The notes under the pieces were generated by a model. It saw only the letters and a program-made list of their open reading frames with translations. It was not told where the DNA came from and ran no database searches. Positions 1 to 8,552 of a stretch of 40,876 bases of DNA are shown piece after piece. Source of the DNA: an uncultured Prochlorococcus sp. (GTDB lineage: Bacteria > Cyanobacteriota > Cyanobacteriia > PCC-6307 > Cyanobiaceae); NCBI GenBank assembly GCA_902536455.1, contig CACAXN010000009.1, forward strand, positions 1-40,876, in the 5' to 3' direction. Numbering within the stretch: the first letter of the stretch is position 1; every line of letters starts with the position of its first letter. The position numbers were made by a program, and so were the translations under genes.

Positions 1-271
1 CAGGAACAGAGTATTTATCAGCTGTTTTAATTATTAAAGAGTTGAATGTTCTTAATTCCTCTTGCAAAAGGCCTGCTGCTCTATCTTGATTCAAGGCCCC
101 AAAACTATTGCTACAAACAAGTTCAGCAAATTCACCTGTATGGTGTGCAGGAGTTAAGGTAAGGGGCCTCATTTCAACTAATTTAACAGCTATCCCTGCG
201 TTAGCTATTTGCCAGGCTGCCTCTGACCCTGCTAAACCTGCCCCAATAACTATTACTTCTTTTTCTATCAA
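1..271 (-). CDS. trmFO: TrmFO, tRNA (uracil-54) methyltransferase, N-terminal part
   Basis: Only the first ~90 codons are in the window; the gene continues beyond base 1. The protein opens with a dinucleotide-binding strand and loop ([18 protein letters not shown], about residues 5-22). Then come the TrmFO/Gid landmarks [24 protein letters not shown] and a segment ending LLQEELR. The family methylates U54 of the tRNA T-loop using methylenetetrahydrofolate and FAD. The most likely start is the TTG at 269-271, because an in-frame stop lies three codons upstream and no ATG precedes the nucleotide-binding motif. It is read away from psbY, whose stop lies just 7 bases upstream of this start, so the two may be cotranscribed. 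Identity is confident; the exact start is less so. Confidence 0.9.
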   Translation of the reverse strand, partial: MIEKEVIVIGAGLAGSEAAWQIANAGIAVKLVEMRPLTLTPAHHTGEFAELVCSNSFGALNQDRAAGLLQEELRTFNSLIIKTADKYSVP

Positions 272-277
272 ATTTAA

Positions 278-394
278 TTAATCCTTACCCAAAAAATCCC
301 TATTGAATTGTTCCCTTGCAGGCTTTTGTATATTGAATATGACCCAAGCTAGAGCGGCAATAATTGGTGCAAAAACGACAATAGTTCTCAACAT
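278..394 (-). CDS. psbY: Photosystem II protein PsbY
   Basis: A 38-residue single-span membrane protein. It begins [20 protein letters not shown] and continues with a short positively charged tail, matching the cyanobacterial PsbY pattern (hydrophobic span with an A-W near its end, then a basic stretch). PsbY is a non-essential low-molecular-mass subunit next to cytochrome b559 in photosystem II. The stop is 7 bases before the trmFO start, suggesting a shared transcript. Identified from pattern and length. Confidence 0.85.
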
Positions 395-571
395 CTTAGA
401 TTAATTTATAGTTCATACAACATTTTACCTATCAACTGAAGATAAAGAGAGAATTTTTAATCTTTTATCTTATAAGTTAAGATTTGTATTTCAATTGTTC
501 AAGTTATAATATTAAGTTGTTTTTTTGGCCTTAAAAAGGGATAATTTTTAATGTACTCAATTTTACATAAT

Positions 572-643
572 GGGTCGCTAGCTCAGCGGTAGAGCATCCG
601 GCTTTTAACCGGCTGGTCCTGAGTTCGAATCTCAGGCGACCCA
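572..643 (+). tRNA. tRNA-Lys (TTT)
   Basis: A complete cloverleaf can be folded. The acceptor arm GGGTCGC pairs with GCGACCC and the discriminator is A. The D-arm has AGCTCAGCGGTAGAGC, the anticodon loop is CTTTTAA (anticodon TTT), and the T-loop carries GTTCGAAT. CCA is not separately encoded beyond the usual end. It is 72 nt long. Confidence 0.95.
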
Positions 644-992
644 TATCTACAAAATTGAATACTTTTATCGAACTAAAAAAAGAAGTTTAAATAAATTAAT
701 CAATACTTGCGAAATTTCAGGAACATTCAATCATTTAATCAGAGCATATGAGGCAATGTAAAGAGAGTAAAAATACAACTAAAATTTACTGATTAATTAT
801 CTTATATATTGTTACGAAATTAAGATTAATATTTAGCTCGACTGAATTAACTGAGAAATTTCTTTTACCTTAAATTCCTAAATTTACCTAAACAAAAAAT
901 AAAGTAAATGCACACCTCTGTAACATTTCTGCAAAAAAATGGCTAGATATCAGTGGTAAATACAATATTTTTTTTTAAAATATAAAAAATAC
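644..992. other. Non-coding gap between tRNA-Lys and hli
   Basis: About 350 AT-rich bases with stops in all frames. I see no gene or clear hairpin; only the hli promoter at its right end is recognisable. Confidence 0.5.
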
Positions 993-1022
993 TTTACAAA
1001 GCTTCATGAATACTGTTACAAT
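993..1022 (+). promoter_or_regulatory. Predicted promoter of the hli gene
   Basis: TTTACA at 993-998 and TACAAT at 1017-1022 are separated by 18 bases, close to the sigma-70 consensus. They lie 26 bases before the hli start codon. Read by eye only. Confidence 0.5.
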
Positions 1023-1048
1023 AATTTATATAAATTTCTTTTATTATT

Positions 1049-1156
1049 ATGACTCCTGAAGCAGAACGTTTTAATGGTTGGGCGGCAATGTTAGGTTTCG
1101 TAGCAGCTGTCGGCGCATACGTTACTACTGGACAAATCATTCCAGGATGGTTCTAG
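1049..1156 (+). CDS. High-light-inducible protein (Hli/HLIP), short form
   Basis: A 35-residue protein carrying the single chlorophyll-binding helix of Hli proteins: PEAERFNGWAAMLGFVAAVG, with the conserved E, N-G and M-L-G-F positions. It ends in a short GQIIPGWF tail. Hli proteins bind chlorophyll and carotenoid in the thylakoid and protect the photosystems under stress. A promoter lies just upstream and a terminator follows at about 1311. The length is normal for the shortest Prochlorococcus Hli proteins. Confidence 0.92.
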   Translation: MTPEAERFNGWAAMLGFVAAVGAYVTTGQIIPGWF

Positions 1157-1308
1157 TTTTTACTTACAAAATTTTTAAAAACTTAAGAATTATTAGTTGT
1201 TAGCATAAAGAACAATTTACCAAAGCTCTAATTAGTAAAGCGACTATCGTCTTAACTAATGAACTTTTAATTAAGTCTTATCTAGTATCTATATTTTTGA
1301 GAACTTAA

Positions 1309-1467
1309 TCAATAAAAGTCTTTAAATAGACTTTTATTTTTTTTTGTATTTTTTTCTATATTATCCAAGCACGTCGAACACAATAAATGACCTTTCCTTA
1401 TCCAAAATGTTTTTGTTGATCGTTCTATGTCTTTTCTGCAAATCAAACATTTAAAGATAGGACTCAT
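1309..1467 (-). CDS. Small protein with two CxxC knuckles
   Basis: A 52-residue ORF read by hand. It has CLIC (residues 7-10) and CSTC (residues 30-33), spaced as in a treble-clef or zinc-ribbon finger, then a Lys/Asn-rich tail. It begins with ATG at 1465-1467 and its stop lies inside the hli terminator. Cys pairing predicts one zinc site; the partner (nucleic acid or protein) cannot be told. Moderate confidence because the C-terminal third is low-complexity and overlaps the terminator. Confidence 0.6.
   Translation of the reverse strand: MSPIFKCLICRKDIERSTKTFWIRKGHLLCSTCLDNIEKNTKKNKSLFKDFY
1311..1349 (+). terminator. Terminator downstream of hli
   Basis: AATAAAAGTC and GACTTTTATT form a 10-bp stem around a short loop, followed by a run of T. 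It overlaps the 3' end of the convergent zinc-finger ORF. Confidence 0.7.
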
Positions 1468-1653
1468 TTTAAATTTAGTTATTATAAAGTTAAAATATTA
1501 ACTATATTATGAAGGGAATTCATTAAATAGATATTTAATAAAAGTTTTCTAAAATTTTAAGAACACTATTTATAGAAGTTATTTTATATTTTCATTAAAA
1601 AGTAGAAATTTTGTATGTAATTTATTAAATCTAAATTATTTGTTTCTTAATCA

Positions 1654-1685
1654 CAAAAAGACCTGCTATTAAGCAGGTCTTTTTG
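1654..1685 (-). terminator. Terminator of the first porin gene
   Basis: AGACCTGC and GCAGGTCT form a perfect 8-bp stem, with A and T runs on either side, so it can act in both directions. It lies 35 bases past the porin stop. A near-identical copy follows the second porin. Confidence 0.8.
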
Positions 1686-2654
1686 TGTGTTGGAGACTTT
1701 CTAAATTAAACTAATAAATTTAGAAGCTGAATGAGGTCTTAACCATTACACCAGTTGTGTCATCTTTAGCGGATGTTGAATTTTCCTTAGTAAAGATTAA
1801 TGGAGTAACTGTCATTCCATCGTTAACATCATATGAGTAATATGCTTCATACATATACTCCTCTTCATCTGCTTCCATAGTGTTGCTATGACCTAAAGCA
1901 ATACCAGCAGTTCCTGGTCCTACTTCATCCCAAGATAAACCAACAAAGAAACTTGTTTTTTCATCGTTAGATGATACTGCTCCACCGAGATCACCGATTT
2001 CGTAACCAACACTTATAGAAGGAAGGCTTCCATCAGGAGTGTAGTAAGCATTAGCTGCAGTGTAAGTATCTTCGTTTGTTAAACCTGCATTTTCAACAAC
2101 AGAATAAGTTAGAGAAACACCGTAGCTGTCAGCTGTGTAAGCTGCGTTGAATGCATAAGCATCTGCAGACTCATCAGTAAATACACCAGATGCAGTACTA
2201 GATGTTTGGAAACCAGTAGCAGCAGTGAATCCATTACCAAAGTCGTAGCTAGCACCGATTGTTGCTTCACCACCGGTAATACCAGCATTTACGTTAGCGC
2301 AATCATCCAACATTGCAGATGGTCCACCGTACGCACAAGCTGTAGTGAAAAGTGCACTACCGTCAGTAGAGTCACCAACGATCATAGTTGCATCACCAAG
2401 TGGGAAAGTATAAGAAATACCGTCAACTATTAAACCGTCGCCAGTTGTGTTTCCATCAAATTCAGCAACACCTTCACTAACGTTACCAGCATCTAATGTG
2501 ATATCAAGAGAATCTTCGCCAGTAAAACTTGTATTAAGGCCTATTCCTAGACTGTAACCAAAAGTAAGAGCGTCATCAGCAACAGAATCATCATCATCTG
2601 TTGATCCTAAGTAGAAATCAAGACCGAATGATGCAGTTGTTGTTTCTGAAAAAC
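1672..2654. repeat. 983-bp exact direct repeat, copy 1 (porin body)
   Basis: This stretch and 2975-3957 read the same base for base at a constant offset of 1303. It runs from inside the terminator stem to the codons just before the barrel domain. Upstream of it the two porins differ completely until their signal peptides. Confidence 0.9.
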
Positions 2655-2862
2655 CACCATCATGACTGACTAATCCCTCTCCGCCTGCAATTAAAGATTC
2701 TTTATTAGAATCTTCGGTCTCAAAAGAATTAGCAAATTCTATACTCTCAGTATCAGAATAATTTGCAATTTCATTTAGATTTACTTCAGAAGCGTTTGCA
2801 GTCATAGGTGCTAAAAGACCTAATGTTGCTGGTGCAACTAGCAAACTCTTAAATAGTTTCAT
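1720..2862 (-). CDS. Outer-membrane porin, paralog 1
   Basis: A 380-residue secreted protein. The signal peptide is MKLFKSLLVAPATLGLLAPM with a likely cleavage after TANA. Residues 25-70 are a short acidic region (NLNEIANYSD...LIAGGEGLV) that recalls the linker of cyanobacterial SLH-domain porins. From about residue 70 onward alternating polar and hydrophobic strands build a beta barrel that ends in a terminal Phe (KTSFSF), the usual outer-membrane assembly signal. Two Cys in the CAYGG...DDCANV segment may form a loop disulfide. It would let small solutes through the outer membrane. The start is preceded by GAGGA 7 bases upstream. The barrel is identical to that of the next porin, while the N-terminal 50 mature residues are unrelated. 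Confidence 0.88.
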   Translation of the reverse strand: MKLFKSLLVAPATLGLLAPMTANASEVNLNEIANYSDTESIEFANSFETEDSNKESLIAGGEGLVSHDGGFSETTTASFGLDFYLGSTDDDDSVADDALTFGYSLGIGLNTSFTGEDSLDITLDAGNVSEGVAEFDGNTTGDGLIVDGISYTFPLGDATMIVGDSTDGSALFTTACAYGGPSAMLDDCANVNAGITGGEATIGASYDFGNGFTAATGFQTSSTASGVFTDESADAYAFNAAYTADSYGVSLTYSVVENAGLTNEDTYTAANAYYTPDGSLPSISVGYEIGDLGGAVSSNDEKTSFFVGLSWDEVGPGTAGIALGHSNTMEADEEEYMYEAYYSYDVNDGMTVTPLIFTKENSTSAKDDTTGVMVKTSFSF

Positions 2863-2954
2863 AAAAATTCCTCACACAGAAATTCAGTACTTTAAAAATA
2901 AATGATAAATAGCATATTAACAAGACGCTATAGACGAAAATATATTTGTCCTCA

Positions 2955-2987
2955 TAAAAAAAGACCTGCTTAATAGCAGGTCTTTTT
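2955..2987 (-). terminator. Terminator of the second porin gene
   Basis: AGACCTGC TTAATA GCAGGTCT forms an 8-bp stem with A and T runs outside. It is almost the same as the terminator of the first porin. Confidence 0.8.
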
Positions 2988-3957
2988 GTGTGTTGGAGAC
3001 TTTCTAAATTAAACTAATAAATTTAGAAGCTGAATGAGGTCTTAACCATTACACCAGTTGTGTCATCTTTAGCGGATGTTGAATTTTCCTTAGTAAAGAT
3101 TAATGGAGTAACTGTCATTCCATCGTTAACATCATATGAGTAATATGCTTCATACATATACTCCTCTTCATCTGCTTCCATAGTGTTGCTATGACCTAAA
3201 GCAATACCAGCAGTTCCTGGTCCTACTTCATCCCAAGATAAACCAACAAAGAAACTTGTTTTTTCATCGTTAGATGATACTGCTCCACCGAGATCACCGA
3301 TTTCGTAACCAACACTTATAGAAGGAAGGCTTCCATCAGGAGTGTAGTAAGCATTAGCTGCAGTGTAAGTATCTTCGTTTGTTAAACCTGCATTTTCAAC
3401 AACAGAATAAGTTAGAGAAACACCGTAGCTGTCAGCTGTGTAAGCTGCGTTGAATGCATAAGCATCTGCAGACTCATCAGTAAATACACCAGATGCAGTA
3501 CTAGATGTTTGGAAACCAGTAGCAGCAGTGAATCCATTACCAAAGTCGTAGCTAGCACCGATTGTTGCTTCACCACCGGTAATACCAGCATTTACGTTAG
3601 CGCAATCATCCAACATTGCAGATGGTCCACCGTACGCACAAGCTGTAGTGAAAAGTGCACTACCGTCAGTAGAGTCACCAACGATCATAGTTGCATCACC
3701 AAGTGGGAAAGTATAAGAAATACCGTCAACTATTAAACCGTCGCCAGTTGTGTTTCCATCAAATTCAGCAACACCTTCACTAACGTTACCAGCATCTAAT
3801 GTGATATCAAGAGAATCTTCGCCAGTAAAACTTGTATTAAGGCCTATTCCTAGACTGTAACCAAAAGTAAGAGCGTCATCAGCAACAGAATCATCATCAT
3901 CTGTTGATCCTAAGTAGAAATCAAGACCGAATGATGCAGTTGTTGTTTCTGAAAAAC
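2975..3957. repeat. 983-bp exact direct repeat, copy 2 (porin body)
   Basis: Identical to 1672-2654. Identity ends at 3957, where this copy has T and the other has C, and the sequences then diverge at once. Confidence 0.9.
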
Positions 3958-4132
3958 TACCAGCTTCAATATTATTTAATCTTGCTTCTAAACCGTCTAC
4001 ACGGCTATTAGTGATAGCAAGTTGTTCAGCAGGTGTAAAGTCACTAATAGTAACTTCGTTTGCTGTAGCAGCCATAGGAGCTAATAATCCTAGTGTCGCA
4101 GGTGCTACAAGCAAGCTTTTAAAAAGCTTCAT
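3023..4132 (-). CDS. Outer-membrane porin, paralog 2
   Basis: 369 residues from the ATG at 4130-4132. An upstream in-frame start at 4195 exists, but the MKLFKSLLVAPATLG signal peptide and a GAGGAAATTT ribosome site mark 4132 as the true start. After the signal peptide (cut near ATA-NEV) comes a heptad-like stretch (AEQLAITNSRVDGLEARLNN), probably a trimerising coiled coil. The beta barrel follows, identical in protein and DNA to the neighbouring porin and ending in Phe. The two genes are tandem, each with its own terminator. Family: Prochlorococcus porins; the substrate is unknown. Confidence 0.9.
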   Translation of the reverse strand: MKLFKSLLVAPATLGLLAPMAATANEVTISDFTPAEQLAITNSRVDGLEARLNNIEAGSFSETTTASFGLDFYLGSTDDDDSVADDALTFGYSLGIGLNTSFTGEDSLDITLDAGNVSEGVAEFDGNTTGDGLIVDGISYTFPLGDATMIVGDSTDGSALFTTACAYGGPSAMLDDCANVNAGITGGEATIGASYDFGNGFTAATGFQTSSTASGVFTDESADAYAFNAAYTADSYGVSLTYSVVENAGLTNEDTYTAANAYYTPDGSLPSISVGYEIGDLGGAVSSNDEKTSFFVGLSWDEVGPGTAGIALGHSNTMEADEEEYMYEAYYSYDVNDGMTVTPLIFTKENSTSAKDDTTGVMVKTSFSF

Positions 4133-4487
4133 AAATTTCCTCACACGAAATTTAAAGGACACCCAATAATAGTGTATGTCGAAGTACAAAATCAAGTATC
4201 AAGCAATACATTATTTGAATGAATGTACCAGTTTTTAAACTTGTACAGTGAAAATCTAAAAGAGATTTTATTTAGCTAGCCCCTTTACATTTAAAATTAA
4301 GCAATTAAAAACTAATTCAATTGATTCGATAAATTAGTATGAATTAATGTTTTTTGATAGTTAAATAATAAATCTGAATAATTCCCAAATAAACATTAAT
4401 GAAATCTCTTTCTGAATATTTAAGTGCAAATTATAGAGTGACTTTTGAATTTAAAATCAATTCAATTCAGAAAAAATTAGTAGGTGA

Positions 4488-5963
4488 TTAATTCTTATTT
4501 TTTTTATTTAAAGATAATATTTCGATTGCAGGATGAAGCATATCCCTGTAATTTTTCCATCCTCCTACAGATTTTGAATTTATAGGAGATCTAACTTCAA
4601 CATTACTTCGGGTAGAGACTGAGCGTTCATTTAAGTGCGGACATAAGTAATTTTCATTCCATTCCCATTGCAACCAACTTATTAAAGATTTTATTTCTCT
4701 TGAAGGGTTAGTTACCAATTCATCGTAATTTAAGTCGTAAATATATGATCTAAATTTTTTTTTATACGTATTCATAATCTCTTCTTGATCATTATAAACT
4801 TTGGCACAGTCAATTAAGGAGGAAGAGAATGAATTACCAGTGTTGAAATGCGCTCGATAAATCGAAAGAATATTATCTAGAGGATTTCTATAACAGTGAA
4901 TTATTTTTGCATTTGGGATTGTACTGGCAATTATTCCTACATACTGATAATTAAATAACCATTTATTTGTGGTTATGGCCAATTGATCATTATTCAGTGA
5001 TTTTTTTTTGTAAATATCTGAAATAGTTTCTCGTTTATCAGAATGTATATATTTTCTATAGGATTCTTCAAAAATATTAACTTCTCCAAGGTCATTTACT
5101 TGGGGATTTAAACTTATAATAGATTCGATCAAAGTAGAACCGCACCTAGGAAGTCCAACTATAAAAATACTTATTGGATCATTTGAATTTTCTTGAAAAT
5201 TTCTCCTAATATTACCTGAAGAAATTTTTAATTTATCAGTTTTTTTAATAAGCAAATCTGCTTCTGATTTATACATCATGAGCTTTAAATTGTTTGCTTT
5301 TACGAGATTTAATGCACTTTCCCTATACTTCTTTTTTTTATGAAGAATGTTTGACCTTGCAAAAAGAATATTCACCAACTCCTTATCATTCTTATTTTCT
5401 AAAAAACTTTCAGAAAAAAGTTGGTTTTTCCATTTTTGCTCTTTTTCGGTTTCTTGCATAGTTGAAAGAGACAAGTATGCATCAGTAAAATGAGGATTTA
5501 TTTCAAGTACTTTTTTATAATGTAATTTTGCTTCCTGAAATTTACCCAGATTTTTCAAAATAAATCCTAGATTATAATGAGCATTTGCAAAATCAGAATT
5601 AAGAACAATTGCTTTTCTGAGATTAATTTCTGCTTTTGGTAAATCACCCTTTTCAATAAATATACCTGCAAGATTATAGAAAGCGTTAGCATATTTAGGA
5701 TTTAATTTAATAGCTTTATTAAGTTCTTTTTCTGCTTCTTGATATTTTCCAATTTCTTTAAGGAATGCTCCATAATTAGAAAAAACTCTATAGTCTTCTA
5801 AACCTTTTTTAATTAAATATGAGTAATATTTTGCCGCTTCTAATTTTTTCCCTTGAGCTTGAAGTTGGAATGCTTTCTTGATTAATTGATCATTATTTAA
5901 TTGCTTATTTTCATTTTTTAGTTTTTTATTTTTTGATTGTTTTTTATCTCCAAATCCCTTCAT
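4488..5963 (-). CDS. TPR-repeat sulfotransferase
   Basis: 491 residues from MKGFG; the paralog at 6134-7840 starts with the same five residues, which decides this start over the upstream in-frame one at 5978. Residues ~25-165 form several 34-residue tetratricopeptide repeats. The second half is a PAPS-dependent sulfotransferase domain: IFIVGLPRCGSTLIESII is the 5'-phosphosulfate loop, and IHCYRNPLDNILSIYR fits the 3'-phosphate site. The C-terminus has PINSKSVGGWKNYRDML. Such proteins resemble tyrosylprotein sulfotransferases and transfer sulfate to a protein or glycan. The N-terminus has a Lys/Asn-rich cytosolic lead and no signal peptide. The target is unknown. Confidence 0.87.
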   Translation of the reverse strand: MKGFGDKKQSKNKKLKNENKQLNNDQLIKKAFQLQAQGKKLEAAKYYSYLIKKGLEDYRVFSNYGAFLKEIGKYQEAEKELNKAIKLNPKYANAFYNLAGIFIEKGDLPKAEINLRKAIVLNSDFANAHYNLGFILKNLGKFQEAKLHYKKVLEINPHFTDAYLSLSTMQETEKEQKWKNQLFSESFLENKNDKELVNILFARSNILHKKKKYRESALNLVKANNLKLMMYKSEADLLIKKTDKLKISSGNIRRNFQENSNDPISIFIVGLPRCGSTLIESIISLNPQVNDLGEVNIFEESYRKYIHSDKRETISDIYKKKSLNNDQLAITTNKWLFNYQYVGIIASTIPNAKIIHCYRNPLDNILSIYRAHFNTGNSFSSSLIDCAKVYNDQEEIMNTYKKKFRSYIYDLNYDELVTNPSREIKSLISWLQWEWNENYLCPHLNERSVSTRSNVEVRSPINSKSVGGWKNYRDMLHPAIEILSLNKKNKN

Positions 5964-6133
5964 CTTACACAGAATCACTTAAATCATCTATAACTATAAA
6001 TTTAGGATAATGCTTATGTTGTAATCAAATTAAAATAATACTTGGATTAATTTATTGAAATTATAAATAAAGTAAAAAGATTTTTTAAATTCTGAGAAAA
6101 ATTAACTTTGAGGCATATTTATTTATTGATACT

Positions 6134-7840
6134 TCATAAGAGCAAGCCTCGATATCTATCAGTTTCTGTAAGGATTTTAATGGAAGGTTTAAGCATATTT
6201 TTGTAGTTTTTCCATCCACCCCTTGACTTTGAATTAATTGGGGCGCGAACTTGAACACTGCTCGCAGTAGATACTGGACGAGGATTTAGATGAGGGGATA
6301 AATATGAATCATCCCACTGCCAACCTAACCAAGAGATCAAAGATTTAATTTCTTTATATGGATCAACTACTAAGGAATCATAATTTAGATCATATATTTT
6401 TGATCTAAATTTGTCCTTATACTTACTCATTATGTCTTCCTGATCTAAATATATATTTGAGCAATCAACTAATGAAGAAGAATATTCGTTTCCGCTTTCA
6501 AAATTTGCTCTATAAATAGAAAGAATATTATCTAGAGGATTTCTATAACAGTGAATAATTTTGGCTTCAGGAATTTGACTTATAATTATACCTGTATATT
6601 GATAGTTATATAACCATTTGTTTGTTGTTATTTTAAATTCATTTGTGTAAAGACTTATTTTATTCATATATATGTCAAAGAGGGTTTGTTCTTGATCAAA
6701 TTGTTTTTGCTCTAAATATGATTCTTCAAGTATATTTACCTCACCTAAATCATAAACATCATTATTCAAACTGAGAATTGACTCAAGCAAAGTAGACCCA
6801 CTCCTTGGCATCCCTACAATGAAAATACTCTCTGGAAATCTGGTACATTCTTTTTTGTTAGTCTCTTTTTTATTTTTTTTTATTTTGTTAGTTTCAATAA
6901 ACAATCTCTTAGATTTTTTAATTCTTTCCTCTGATTGAGACGGTTTAATATCAAGTTTTAGATTATTTGCTAAATTATAGTACCGGGAACTTTCTTCGTA
7001 TTTTTTTTCCTTATGAAGAATATTACCTCTTGCAAAGTATATATTTATTTTATTTTTTTTTAATTTGGTCTTTAAAATATTTTCAGAGAAAAGATGTTTT
7101 ATCCATACACTATCTTCGTTTGAATATTTAAGAGTCGACAAAGAAAAATATGCGTTTGCTAAATAAGGTTGAATTTTAATAGCTTTGCAAAAACAAAATT
7201 CTGCTTCTTTTAATTTCCCAAGATTTTTTAATATACTCCCCAGATTAGAATGAGCTAAAGCATAATCAGGCTTGATTTCAATTGCTTTTCGGGTGGAAAA
7301 TTCTGCTTCTTTTAATTTCCTAAGATCTCTCAAAATGGTCCCCAGATTTGAATGCGCCTCGGCAAGGCCAGGGTTTATTTCAATTGATTTTCGGGTCGAA
7401 AATTCTGCTTCTCTTAATTTTCCTAGATCTCTCAAAATGGACCCCAGATTTAAATAAGCCAACGCATAATCAGGGTTTATTTTAATTGCTTTGCGTATAG
7501 CAAATTCTGCTTCCTTTAATTTTCCTAGATCTCTCAAAATGATCGCAAGATTTGAATGGGCCAAAGCGTATTTAGGGTTTATTTTAATTGCTTTGCGTAT
7601 AGCAAATTCTGCTTCCTTTAATTTTCCATAGTTTTTCAAGATGACTCCATAATTTAAAAAAACTTTATGATCATTACATCCTTGATTTATTATGTTTCTA
7701 TAATAATTAATTGCATCTGAAATATTGCCCATTGAATGTAACTGAATTGCCTGACTAGTTTTTTGTATTTTTAAGTTTTCTAGATTTGAATTTTTTTTTA
7801 TCTCATTATTAGATTTTTCATGGTTTCCAAAACCTTTCAT
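6134..7840 (-). CDS. TPR-repeat sulfotransferase, longer paralog
   Basis: 568 residues. After an MKGFGNHEKSN lead it has six or more near-identical TPR units of the form LGKLKEAEFAIRKAIKINP (about residues 45-250). The sulfotransferase domain follows: IFIVGMPRSGSTLLESIL is the 5'-phosphosulfate loop and IHCYRNPLDNILSIYR the 3'-phosphate motif. The C-terminal block is shared with the paralog just downstream (PINSKS.GGWKNY). The two genes are tandem, 170 bases apart, and clearly arose by duplication; the difference is mainly in repeat number. The nearly identical DNA repeats suggest that repeat number changes readily. The substrate cannot be inferred. Confidence 0.87.
   Translation of the reverse strand: MKGFGNHEKSNNEIKKNSNLENLKIQKTSQAIQLHSMGNISDAINYYRNIINQGCNDHKVFLNYGVILKNYGKLKEAEFAIRKAIKINPKYALAHSNLAIILRDLGKLKEAEFAIRKAIKINPDYALAYLNLGSILRDLGKLREAEFSTRKSIEINPGLAEAHSNLGTILRDLRKLKEAEFSTRKAIEIKPDYALAHSNLGSILKNLGKLKEAEFCFCKAIKIQPYLANAYFSLSTLKYSNEDSVWIKHLFSENILKTKLKKNKINIYFARGNILHKEKKYEESSRYYNLANNLKLDIKPSQSEERIKKSKRLFIETNKIKKNKKETNKKECTRFPESIFIVGMPRSGSTLLESILSLNNDVYDLGEVNILEESYLEQKQFDQEQTLFDIYMNKISLYTNEFKITTNKWLYNYQYTGIIISQIPEAKIIHCYRNPLDNILSIYRANFESGNEYSSSLVDCSNIYLDQEDIMSKYKDKFRSKIYDLNYDSLVVDPYKEIKSLISWLGWQWDDSYLSPHLNPRPVSTASSVQVRAPINSKSRGGWKNYKNMLKPSIKILTETDRYRGLLL
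7180..7650. repeat. Tandem ~102-bp repeats encoding TPRs
   Basis: Inside the sulfotransferase gene the block containing AATTCTGCTTC...TTTTCCTAGATCTCTCAAAATG recurs about every 102 bases (34 codons), with only a few changes between units at 7290, 7392, 7494 and 7596. Confidence 0.8.
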
Positions 7841-7958
7841 TTTTTTAAAGAAGTTTTATCAACAGGACAATTATAGTGTCCAAATAAATTGAAAATTTTA
7901 CTTAGTTCAAAGCAAAAATATTTTCAAAATTATAACTACTAATGTTTAAGATTAAATA

Positions 7959-8126
7959 TTAAATATTTTTTTTTGAAATTTTGTAAGTAATTTCTTTAGT
8001 TTTGTATTTTTTTTTCTTATTGATACCTTCAGAATCAACATACCATCCTGATGCTAGTCTTGTATCAATTTCTTCGTAGCTTTCACTACGATTTAAATTT
8101 TTCAGAGATTTTTTTTTGTAGTCCAT
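7959..8126 (-). CDS. Small hypothetical protein
   Basis: 55 residues if started at the ATG at 8124-8126 (MDYKKKSLKNLNRSESYEEI), followed by DTRLASGWYVDSEG and a very basic tail. An upstream in-frame start would add 22 residues that look unlike a coding sequence. The GWYVDSEG segment looks like a folded core; the rest is Lys-rich. Function unknown; no clear ribosome site. Confidence 0.5.
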   Translation of the reverse strand: MDYKKKSLKNLNRSESYEEIDTRLASGWYVDSEGINKKKKYKTKEITYKISKKNI

Positions 8127-8349
8127 AAGGAATACACAATTGGTGTTAATATAGCATCTCAAAAAGTTATTAACATAAATATCTTTTTTCAATCATTATT
8201 TCTCTTATGAAATTTTCCGAATTTTTATAATTTTTTTATGTATCTTTGAATTCTTTAGAAAAAAGAAAATATTCCATAACAACCCTCAACAAAAAAAATT
8301 GTTAGTTATATTTTTATAAATTTAAAAAACCTGAGGAGCACAAGGTCAA

Positions 8350-8454
8350 ATGACTCAAATCAATTTATTTGTAAACTCTTTACCGAGAGACTTACTTGAA
8401 TTTTCTTTTTTTCTAGTGGTAGGTTTTACAGCTGGATCTGTAGGTTTAATTTAA
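8350..8454 (+). CDS. Single-span membrane peptide (34 aa)
   Basis: MTQINLFVNSLPRDLLEFSF is followed by a hydrophobic, Gly-rich end (LVVGFTAGSVGLI). It has the size and layout of small photosystem or cytochrome b6f subunits, but I cannot match it to a named one. A GAGGAG and an AAGG lie upstream of the ATG. Confidence 0.6.
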   Translation: MTQINLFVNSLPRDLLEFSFFLVVGFTAGSVGLI

Positions 8455-8552
8455 AAACATCTACCTATTAAATAACTTAAATCCAACATCTAGGTATCTA
8501 TTTTGAGATTTTTAGGTTTTATAAGTGTCCAAGAAGATTCGTATTACAAGGC

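Noticed and set aside
2206-2433. 75-residue plus-strand ORF (and its twin at 3509-3736)
   Set aside because: It is antisense to the porin barrel, Ser/Thr-rich only because of the opposite frame, and occurs twice merely because the barrel DNA is duplicated.
7180-7650. CRISPR-like array
   Set aside because: The 102-base period is a coding TPR repeat without spacers; no cas genes are in the window.
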